A program made the position numbers and the translations under genes. Shown here piece by piece: positions 47,601-59,600 of a DNA stretch of 64,000 bases (its first letter is position 1; the number at the start of each line of letters is the position of its first letter). Where the stretch lies: positions 62,001 to 126,000 of the forward strand of contig JASANG010001639.1 of the NCBI GenBank assembly GCA_030248215.1. Reading direction: 5' to 3'. The stretch is from Enoplolaimus lenunculus (taxonomy: Eukaryota; Nematoda; Enoplea; Enoplida; Thoracostomopsidae). Below the pieces are notes generated by a model, which ran no database searches, was not told the origin of the DNA, and worked only from the letters and a program-made list of their open reading frames with translations.

Positions 47601-50600
47601 CAGTTACGCCCCTCAAAGTAACATTGGCCCGCGCTTTAATGAAATTTTGCGATAGCTTTAATGAATTTTACAAATGAAATTTTACTAGAAACAACAAAAT
47701 TTCAAACCCGGCTAAGTAAAGCACGAAATGCCCCAGACCAGAAATAAAACAAGCAGTAGCGTAGGCTTTCCACCTTAAAACTTAAAAGCTTGCCGCGGGT
47801 AAAAACTCTGAATTTTTTACCCGCGTTATAAAAACCTTTACCTGCAGGTATACCGGTACCCGCGAGTAATGTGCCACTCTGGATTGAGCCCCATTGCCAC
47901 ATCCCTTTGGGGCTACGAACCCGATAATACTAATATCCATTTTCCGTTTTTGGTAAATTTACCATTCGTTTTGCGCTCGGCTTACGTTCAATTAAATCGT
48001 GCTGTTCGTCAATTAATTTATCACAAATCATTGAGTATTTATGAAATGTCAACATCATATTGTTGTATCTTTGTATTGTTCTACTCCGTAACACATCGTC
48101 CGATTCAAGCATCAATTCTAAACCAAAGTGTAAAATTATGATACCAGTCTTCGACCCACCCCACCCGTGTCGCCCATTAGTCCCCCGAACGATATACCGC
48201 GACCAGGGTGTGATTCACTTCGACTCATTATAGATGACCGAATACTTAAGTGTCGTTTATTAATGTTCTGCTTACGATATAAAATCATCTAATGCTAAGT
48301 TTAGATAAAAGTTTTGTTAACTGCTACAGATTCGAGATAGCGTGTTAAGGTATTGAAATGACCAGAGGTCAACTAAGTTTCAGAACTCTGTATAAAAATC
48401 CGTCAATCGAAATGATGCCCTCCCTTTAAAGACGCTTGGAGTATCATCCGGTGGTAATGAGTGCTAAAGGTCAGCATCGTTTGTGATTGATGTAATAATT
48501 TATGACCACTCAAAAATTTCTATTTCCATGCGAAGTAAAAACAGAATGACAAGCAAACCGGATAGCATCTTTTACAATTTGTTGTAAAGTTTGCCAGCTA
48601 ATCTAATTCACATTTAACCAGTGTCAAATATGTGAAGCATTAATGACAGCAATTTTGAGGATTGTACACTGCACAAAATGGGGAGCCAAATTGACACTAT
48701 CCAAACAGGCTTTTCAGGACTATACAAAATCAGTCAAATTCGACTCCACCGAAGTCAAACGTGCAACTCAGGGAATCGGATTTGACTCTGGCGGAGTCGA
48801 ATTTTGACTCAATTTGTGTAGGTCCGAAAATCCTATTTCGGAGAGAGTCAATTTGACTCACCATTTTTTGTAGTGATATGCAACTTTTGTACCTGAAGCA
48901 ATAGAACTGGCTATTTCTCTGTATATAGTGGAGTGTTTGTTTTCGAATATAGAGCTTTTCGGAGAATATGAGCGTATTGGTTTTTACGGTTTGGTAACTT
49001 TGGTTATCGGGTTTCGTTATCGTTTTAACCTACTTTTAAACTGTCAGGTACGTTTTGTCAGCGCTATTAATTTTTTAAGTTTCGTTTCTGTAACTTACTT
49101 TCAGCTTCAACGTCTTTCAAGTTTCCAAGTAGCACCAAAATTTCACTTTCGTCTCGACAAGTGATTTTCTTCGGTAAACTCTATAAAATTGAACAAATAA
49201 AAATTAATCCAAAAACAACACCGTCTCAGGCTTGCTTATATATCTGAGCTTCGCTGTACTTGATATCTTTGCCGAATTCTCAAGCGTGCACCTATATCAC
49301 CAGTTGGTAATATTTCTTGTCATTTTAAGATCTGGGTTTCGAAATACAGGACATTTTTCAAAAATGATTTGTCCTAATTCTGCGTCAATTTTGTGATTAC
49401 CAGTCTCAATTTTTCATAACTGTGACTATTTATCACTCACTGATGTTGCATTCTATATACTGCAAAAAATGGTGAGCCAAATTGACTCTCTCCGAAATAG
49501 GCTTTTCCGGACTACACAAACTGAGTAAAATTCGACTCCGTCTGAGTCAAATTCGACTCACTCGAGTCACTTTCATGTATATACACAATGGTGCTTAGTG
49601 AGTCGAATTTGACTCTGTCTGAATCGAATTTTGACTCAGTTTGTGTAGTCCGGAAAAGCCTATTTCGGAGAGAGTCAATTTGACTCACAATTTTTTGAAG
49701 TGACATGTGAGGATACGGTCGTCTCTTGCGATCTGTAACAAAATTGGGGTCTTTTTTCTTAATATAAACCTGCGTTTGTATTAAGTACAAAAACAATAAA
49801 TGTTGTTTATCCTAGCTACAAAATCAAATAAAACAATCTTACTTTAGCTGTTGTTGCTGATTTTTGCTCAGGTGGACCCTGAGTGGATGATTTCTCTTAT
49901 ACACAAGATTGTGCAACTACTAGGGTTCTGCATGGTACAAAATGTACCATCGCACGTTGTATTTTTGCCCGAACCCCCGTCAATTGAGGTGGCAGTCACC
50001 ACTTAAACCATATAGTAAACATATGAGTAGCGGCTTTAGCTATAAAGTTCAATATATTACTACAACGTGCCCCCTAAATAAGGAGTTTTGCCAAAAATGC
50101 AACGTGCGCCTGGTTCACCCTTTTGTACGCCGACTGTGCCCAGTTGCACCGTCTTACCATAGCGTAATCATCCACTCTTGATTTGACTAAAGTAGATAAA
50201 GCATAAAGAACTTACTTCTTCAATAAAAGCAATCTTGTTGGTATTTTGACCAAGTTTCGATTCAATTTCAGCTTTATCTTTGTAGAAATCGTCCATTCGA
50301 TTTTTCAGTTTTCGAACTTCTTCGCGTAAATGACGAATGCGTTCATCTTCAGAGAAATCAGCTGAAACAGATATATTGAAAGCTTAAAAGCGAAACCTTG
50401 ATCATCATTCGTTTACTCAAGGTGGGAAGAACAGTTATAATAAATAAATTTGCGTAAAATTCTTTTATGTTTCGAAAAAAATTTGCGGCACAAAAAAAAG
50501 GTGGGCGGTATTAATATTCGTGCCGGCTCAAACGTGGACTTGATATTTCAATGAATAGCGGATCAAAATGAAACGCCATCCGGGATTATTCACTCCAACA

Positions 50601-53600
50601 ATGATCAGAACCAAAATTTGCTATTAAAATTTAGCACTAAAATGGCGGCGTTCGGCTTCTCGCTTGCGTCGCTTGAGCGTTTATTTCTACTATAACATCT
50701 GGCACGATTCGCTCTTTTGGGAATTTCTGGACCCGCCACTAATTTCCATTGGTCGTTGATGTATCATGAAACCGCCTGGGCATATACAAACGCTCAATAG
50801 GCTTGAAATTATTTATTCGAAATCAATTTATACAAATACAAAGACTCAGAATTCTTTTGCAGTACACTATAAAAAATGGGCAGTCAAATTGACTCTCTCG
50901 GAAACAGGCTTTTCCTGACTACACAAACTGAGTCAAATTTTACTCCGCCAGAGTCAACAGTGAATCGAATTTGACTCTGGCGGAGTCAAATTTGACTCAA
51001 TTTGTGTAGTCAGGAAAAGCCTGTCTCCGAGAGAGTCAATTTGACTCCCCCTTTTTACAGTGTAGTTTACGCTTGTTTTTGGCTCTACCTGCAGTAGGTG
51101 ACGACGGTAAAATATAACCAGCATGTTTGAGTCTTCGACGTTCTACGCTTCTGAAATATGTATAGTAAGGTTCCATTTTTGTCTGGTCAACCATGCCGCT
51201 GAACCTTTCAACACTTTACTTCCTGTTATAGTTTGTCATTTTAAAGACCGATTGAAAATTTTTTAGCCCATTTAAAGATCAGGGGTGAAACGTTGTTCTG
51301 TAAGAATACATATAGCTTAAGTTAGACAACTTTTTGCTTAGACAATTTTTTGCTTAGACTTAAGATCAACCTTCGATATAAGATCATTCTTTACGTTTAG
51401 GTTTAGGCTTAGGCTTAAGAAAATGGCTTATGTTACTGTAATGATCTTGTTCTTATACATTGCCAATTTTTTTACATTTAGACAACTTTTTGCTTAGACA
51501 ATTTTTTGCTTAGACTTAAGTTTACCCTTCGGTATAAGATCATTCTTACGGTTAGGTTTAGGCTTAGGCTTAAGAAAATGGCTTATGTTACTGTAATGAT
51601 CTTGTTCTTATACATTGCCAATTTTTTTACATTTAGACAACTTTTTGCTTAGACAATTTTTTGCTTAGACTTAAGTTTACCCTTCGGTATAAGATCATTC
51701 TTACGGTTAGGTTTAGGCTTAGGCTTAAGAAAATGGCTTATGTTACTGTAATGATCTTGTTCTTATACATTGCCAATTATTTTACATTTAGACAACTTTT
51801 TTTTTTGCTTAGACTTAAGTTTACCCTTCGGTATAAGATCATTCTTACGGTTAGGTTTAGGCTTAGGCTTAAGAAAATGGCTTATGTTACTGTAATGATC
51901 TTGTTCTTATACATTGCCAATTTTTTTACATTTAGACAACTTTTTGCTTAGACAATTTTTTGCTTAGACTTAAGTTTACCCTTCGGTATAAGATCATTCT
52001 TACGGTTAGGTTTAGGCTTAGGCTTAAGAAAATGGGTTATGTTACTGTAATGATCTTGTTCTTATACATTGCCAATTTTTTTACATTTAGACAACTTTTT
52101 GCTTAGACTTAAGATCAACCTTCGGTATAAGATCATTCTTTACGTTTAGGTTTAGGCTTAGGCTTAAGAAAATGGCTTATGTTACTGTTATGATCTTGTT
52201 CTATACATTGCCAATTTTTTTACATTTAGACAACTTTTTGCTTAGACAATTTTTTGCTTAGACTTAAGTTTACCCTTCGGTATAAGATCATTCTTACGGT
52301 TAGGTTTAGGCTTAGGCTTAAGAAAATGGCTTATGTTACTGTAATGATCTTGTTCTTATACATTGCCAATTTTTTTACATTTAGACAACTTTTTGCTTAG
52401 ACAATTTTTTGCTTAGACTTAAGTTTACCCTTCGGTATAAGATCATTCTTACGGTTAGGTTTAGGCTTAGGCTTAAGAAAATGGCTTATGTTACTGTAAT
52501 GATCTTGTTCTTATACATTGCCAATTTTTTTACATTTAGACAACTTTTTGCTTAGACAATTTTTTGCTTAGACTTAAGTTTACCCTTCGGTATAAGATCA
52601 TTCTTACGGTTAGGTTTAGGCTTAGGCTTAAGAAAATGGCTTATGTTACTGTAATGATCTTGTTCTTATACATTGCCAATTTTTTTACATTTAGACAACT
52701 TTTTGCTTAGACTTAAGTTTACCCTTCGGTATAAGATCATTCTTACGGTTAGGTTTAGGCTTAGGCTTAAGAAAATGGCTTATGTTACTGTAATGATCTT
52801 GTTCTTATACATTGCCAATTTTTTTACATTTAGACAACTTTTTGCTTAGACAATTTTTTGCTTAGACTTAAGTTTACCCTTCGGTATAAGATCATTCTTA
52901 CGGTTAGGTTTAGGCTTAGGCTTAAGAAAATGGCTTATGTTACTGTAATGATCTTGTTCTTATACATTGCCAATTTTTTTACATTTAGACAACTTTTTGC
53001 TTAGACAATTTTTTGCTTAGACTTAAGTTTACCCTTCGGTATAAGATCATTCTTACGGTTAGGTTTAGGCTTAGGCTTAAGAAAATGGCTTATGTTACTG
53101 TAATGATCTTGTTCTTATACATTGCCAATTTTTTTACATTTAGACAACTTTTTGCTTAGACAATTTTTTGCTTAGACTTAAGTTTACGCTTTGGTATAAG
53201 ATCATTCTTACGTTTAGGTTTAGGCTTAGGCTTGAGAAAATTGCTTATGTTACTGTAATGATCTTGTTCTATACATTGCCAATTTTTTTACATTTAGACA
53301 ACTTTTTGCTTAGACAATGTTTTGCTTAGACTTAAGATCAACCTTCGGCATAAGATCATTCTTTACGTTTAGGTTTAGGCTTAGGCTTGAGAAAATTGCT
53401 TATGTTACTGTAATGATCTTGTTCTATACATTGCCAATTATTTTACATTAATTTTATGCAATTTGCAACAACCGGTTGAGCCATACGAATTGGGGCTGTA
53501 TTTTTAATAAAGTTTGCGCTGTGCGCTATTTGCAATCTTCCGCACATCGAAGCAATTGCTGTATTCCGTTCAAATTATTTGAATTCCAAAACAAAAACAA

Positions 53601-56600
53601 TCGCTTTCGACTACAGCAAATCAAAAATTTTCCGAGCCGGTCTTGAATTTGAATTTTAATTTATTTCGTTTCAACTGGAAACTGTGTCATACGGTAGAAC
53701 CTGAAACTTACGCTACTAAAATCGAATCTTTGACTGATAAAATTAGGGCAGTTTCGTACGCTTTGTCGTTGATTTCAATAAGGCGTTGCCTAAAATAATT
53801 TGATCAACAATTGTTTTGTCGCAGGTAACAAAAGCAACATCATCATACATCTGGTTAAACAGTAGGCTTGGCTTATATTTTAGACAGCATTTTTGCTTAG
53901 GCTTAGGTTTAGAGTTAGGTTTCGGCTTACGCTTTTTTTAACGCATAGACTTAGGAGTAATGCTTAATCTACACTGCAAAAAACGGTGAGTCAAATTGAC
54001 TCTCTCCGAAATAGGCTTTTTCTGACTACACAAACTGAATCAAAATTCAACTCCGCCTGAGTCAAAATCGACTCAATTTGACTCTGGTGGAGTCGAATTT
54101 TGACTCAGTTTGTGTAGTCAGGAAAAGCCTATTTCGGAGAGAGTCAATTTGACTCACCATTTTTTGCAGTGTACTGTATACGACACTAAAAGTAACATTG
54201 ACCATAACTTGTGTACGGTCTCAATTTTTAAGAAAAAATCAAATATACTTAATTGTTCTCCAAAGTATGGGAGATTGTGATATTACCGTGGAAATTGGAT
54301 AGACCTGTTATATACATGGGCCAATACAATTGTGTCTTAAGACACACTCCAAAGATATATGTATCGTAGTTCAGACTTTTATTTCTAAAAACTTTCAGAA
54401 ATATGGGTCTGAAAATTTTAAAACTTGGAAATGCAACGCATTATTTGATAAACGATTAAAACAAATATGTCTGCTGAGCCTAAGCCTAAGCCAAAACATG
54501 TGCGGGAAAGTAGTTTACAACAAGCCAAAATATTCCTCGATACCTGAGTGTTTTTTCTTCGAGCAACGCCGATATCATATCGTCTTTGAGCAACAAAAAT
54601 TGACGCCGTTTCGCCATATCGCGTGGCAGTGGCTCCATTTTCTTGGGCACAATTAGTTCTTCGCCTGAAAAACATTACAAAATCTCTTATAGTTTTCTGA
54701 GCAGCACACTTGACTGGTTACATATTTAACAATGAGTCTTCACTATTTGGCTTTATCGAAATGCGAAAAAAATTTACACAAGTTTATCTTTGCGTTTCAT
54801 ACGAATAAATATACGAAAAGAACTACCGAATGGTTAGATACGAAAAAATGTCCGCTGGCTATCACTAGTAACAAGAGTGTATGATGCAAGAGTATTAGGC
54901 AGACCCGCCTTATTTAGCGGAGGGGGGCGGGCGGTCGCTGTCACATGCAACAACCCTAAAATAAACAACACGCAGAGCATTTCTCACGCCGGATACTTAA
55001 AGTACCATTGTTCGCGCAGTTTGTACCTTTCTTTAAAGGTTGGGGAAAAGTCGAAACCGCAACGCATGCCCAGTACATTTTTTCCTACACTGAGTCACCT
55101 CAGTTGCATAATCTTGTTCAAGATTGCACCATCCACAATTGCTAGTAACCAAAACTTAATATGTTTTGAGTACAAAAAACGGAATGACTTACTCGAATAA
55201 GGCATCATTGCTTCTTGTAACGCATAACGACTATGTGCCATACTCATGCCCATTTGTATATTCGCATTATCGCGTAGGCGTTCGACTTCGGCACGCAGTT
55301 CACTGATAATCGCGTTGTAGTACGGCGACTCAAACGGTTGGCCGGCGATTACACCTTTTGTAACCTTAAAAATTTCAAAATTTCAAAAAATATTTTTCAC
55401 ATTTTTTTAATATTTTTCATTATTTTGCAATTTCATGCTAAAATATTACATCATTTGTATGGGCGCTCATATTAATTATAGTTGCTTGCGCACTAAGCAT
55501 AAAGACTAAGCCTAAGCGATTTAGTATCCCAGTGCGCAAGCGGTATATTTAACATCGGCCTTTATATATGTAATGAAAAAATTATCGACACAATCTATTT
55601 TGTAATTATTGGTGAACCATCAATTGTGCTGTTGTTGCTAAAATGATTAAAAAATTTAAGGTGCGTCCAGGTTTCTGGTGGGTCTATAAAAGAGTTTGTT
55701 TAGATTCTAGGTTACATTTTTTGCTTAGGCTTAGGCTTAGGCTTAGGAACACATTTTTGTAACACTTACGCCTAGGCTTAGGCTTTAGCTTAGGAATGCG
55801 CTTAACCTACTGTTAGCCTCTGAAAGTAACATTGGCCAAACAATTAACACCGAAATTTTATGGCATACACATAAATATTTCGTCTGTGGACATTCGCCTA
55901 AAATTTGGTATTTTAGGTAAAACGTTTTCATAGCGGCGAAAAAAGCCTGACCCCGATATCTGCATGATCTCATACATTGGCTAAAAAGTTTTTTATCTTT
56001 AACAATATTAAACGGTGATAGAAGGTATTTATATTCCTTCAGAACACCAGGATCCTCACATCGTCTTCCGGAGATGCAATACCAGACAACGCTTTTTTAA
56101 AATCGAATCCAGAATCAGCGTCGCTAGACCGACGTGACCCCCGGTCACGGCTAGAACGTTTTCGTTTATCGCTTTCCGTCTCTTCTTCCTCTTCATCTTC
56201 GTCTGTCTCCGTCGATCCTCGCGTTTTGAGTTCTACTTTTGGCGACGGCACTTTGACTTCTTCCGCGATCTTTTCTTCATCTTTTTCTTGAAGTGATCCA
56301 AGCGACGGTTTCGATCCGTGACTTCCTCTGCTCACCAGACTCGATTTGCTCGGACTCTTCGCCGCCGATTTCAACGAGCGTTTGCTTTTATCGGGTGGCG
56401 GTGCTGGTGCTGTAAACTGGGTTGCAAGCTGGACTTGTTTGATTTTTTTCCGAAATCGACCAGCCAATGAAAATCGTCCTTTTTGTTCTGGTTCTTCCGG
56501 TTCCGGTTCTTCCTCTTCTTCGTCTTCCTCTTCCTCGTCTTCTTCCTCTTCTTCTTCTTCTTCATCATCAACGACAGCCTCAACTTCGTCACCGCCCATA

Positions 56601-59600
56601 TGCTTCAGTGATGATTTAACGGCTTTAATTGATCGAGCAAATCCTTTGAAACCACCGCTTTTCAGCCCACCAATCACAGATCGAGATGCAACCGGAGGTT
56701 TAAGCGATTTTCGTGATTGCGTAACTGTGGTTGTATCTTGTACTGAGTGTGATTTGCTCAGCGGACGTGGAGATTTCGTCCGACTAGTGGCGGAGCCAGT
56801 TGGTGACTGACCTCGACCTTTGCTACCTTTCGGGCTCGCGGCGTGCTCTGGAATTGTCTCCAGCGGTTTGGAAGCCATCACTGAAGACGTGGTCGGCGGT
56901 CGTGTACCTGCTGGGGCGTCTTTCGCCGATCCGGTAAGACTTTTACGCGATGATTTTGGCGTCGCGTTCGTTGGAGAAGCCTCTTCTTTCGCTGGCTCTG
57001 GCATCCCGGTGCTTTGTTTTGATGATTTTACTGTTCGACGCGAGCTACCTCGTGATGATTTTCGAGAACGATTACTAGGACTTCTTGGAGCTATATCTTC
57101 ACCATATACTTCGCCCTCTTCATAATCCATAATTTCGTCTTCTTGTTCGTTTCCTAGTGCCATAGTTTCAGCTAGCTGTATTTGCTCAGCGCTAGCTTTA
57201 AACAGCGTCACCATAGGATCAGTGCTTGTGACCAGCGCTTTTGGTACTTTTCGGAACATCCAAGACTTTTTCCTCGATCTATCTTCACCATAGCGGTTGC
57301 CGGTTGCAAATACTCGTCCCAAGAAACTGTTGGAACTGGTATCTATACCTGCAGTTTGTACTACGGGCTTGCTTGCGCTTAGTAACGCAGCACGGACTTC
57401 TGACCGCTCTCTAGAATCGGAGCGACCCAAGTGTCTTAGGATGGTTTCCATTATTACAGATTTTTATAATTTGTAATAATTGAATTATTTGTTGTTTATT
57501 ACTTGTCCAGTAGCTAGCAACGGTAATTCGGTAGGAATTAGCAAACTTTGTATGAAAACTCAAATATCCAAATAAATTAAAGTTATATATAATTTAAAAG
57601 TTAAAAACATTTCGGCCAATATATAGAACAGGAACGTAACAGTTGTACAAGCATATTTCAAAGCCTATGCCGAAGCATAAGAATGAGCGTTACACTTAAG
57701 CCTAAGCTTACGCTTGAGCATAAGAAATTTCAATCAAATGCAAGCCCTAAGAAAAATTCAACCACAAACCAAACCATAATTGTCTTCAAGTTGTCTGAGA
57801 AATTTCACAGTTTGATTTTTAGTGCAAAGTCAGTGGTGTTGCTGAAGCGATTTAATAGTCTAAACTTTGAACAATTTCAGAAATTCTATCACGATAAAGT
57901 TTTAGCATTTTTCTCCCAGTTGGTATTTAAAAAATCACACTTTGAATTGATTTTTAAATTCGCTCGCAATAAAAATAGGAAAATATCATTATCTTTGAGC
58001 ATGAAATTCTGTGAATTGCCATCACAACTGCGGTTGGTGAACGAAAAACTTGCTTTATTTGTAATATTTTTGGCTCGGTCGGCGTAAACCAGCGTGTTGC
58101 GTGTTTCTTCGTAATGAATCGGCGCCGGACTAATATTTGCAATCATCACCGTGATTGAGTTGCCTCCCAAGCTATCTTTGAGCAATCGGGTCAGCTTACT
58201 GTCACGATAATTGACAAATTTTGCACCTTTTTCAGCTAAAAATGGTGACACAAACCAAAATTTTTACCACCCGATATTTCGCTGATAAACTGTATAGATA
58301 TATATAAACATATGCATTTATATTTATATATATTATATATATTATATATATATTTATATATTTAGATATAAATATCAAGGTTCAACCGAAATTCCTGTTC
58401 CGGCCGGAGATCCTTTAAAAATTCAATTCTTGTTCATGTTCCTGCATTTAAAGCGGCAGGAATCGAAATTTTTACGGTTTTGTCGCAAATTATGCCTAAT
58501 CATTTAAAAATCGGAAAATGTTATTTCGACAAGATTTTTTTCAATTACTTCAATTTTTTTTAATAAACTGTTTCTGTTGTGTTTGCGCAGAAAACAGCTC
58601 AAAATTTTCTTAAGCCGTTTTTTGCCAAAGTTTTCTGAAAGTTCCAACAGTAATTCGGTGATGAAAATTGCTTCAAATTCCTGTCCATGTTTCGGCAAAA
58701 TTTAGTTCCATATATATTTATATATAAATATATATAAAAAATATATATCTATATATGTAAATACTGCTTGCTGACTCAATTCTAAACATTGCAATTTCGA
58801 GACTAAAATTACTATAAAACGGTGTCTAAACCGAAAATAAGTTGTTTCCGTTTTCTGCGGTATATAGTCATTTTATACGCCACGATGCGAAAACACTTAT
58901 ACCTTAAAACCTCGCAGTTTAAGTAACCCTGCAACCCGAGTTCGTAATTTGTCAAATTTTATACTGCAATTTAGGGTCATTTTTCTGACGCATTTTAGCA
59001 CCGAAAACAGAATTTAAATAATTATATACCCCGCAAGAACAAGAACATGAGCTGAAAAATGAAGGGATATGAGTAAGAAACGTTGACTAAAGTTTAACGC
59101 TATGGTGCTACATAAAATACAAAACCTGTGCTATGTTTTCTGGCGTAAAAAATTATATTTAAAGTGACTGTCGGGGAAATTGTCACAGATTAATGAAATG
59201 CTATTTTGAATACTTTGCTCATGATGTAGTGGCCCAAATAAGAGGGGGCAATAATATTTATTTGGCCTCTCCGCAAGGTATACCCCCCTGTTATCGGTTA
59301 CGGACTGTTATTTATTGTAACCCGCGCTCCGCCACCCTTCGTTGCTGACATATGTCCGGTACTGCGACTATCCGTTGAGTTAAACGTTTGTTTGTCTTGT
59401 GTCAGTAGCTTCAGCGATATGCAAGGTTATACTTAGGAATGTAGTTTCAAAATTTAAGTACGCTTTAATGTTTCGCTCTGAAATTATTTGGTGCTGGAGT
59501 CATTTATGCGCTACAATTAGGGATAATTGACATTTATGGACTCTAATTAGGGTTTAGGGACTCTATCTGCTTACGGATTCTTATTAGAGATACGGACTCC

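Noticed and set aside
48888-48915. Possible 26-nt kinesin microexon between GTATATACAG and GTACAAAA
   Set aside because: It would need phase 2 on entry. The exon at 49099-49180 joins directly to 47986-48117 in perfect phase, so this candidate breaks the frame.
51661-51951. 96-codon ORF inside the 155-bp array
   Set aside because: Pure tandem-repeat translation.
56346-57125. Ser-rich and other plus-strand ORFs opposite the nested 470-codon ORF
   Set aside because: Antisense shadows; the poly-Ser run is the complement of the Glu codons.
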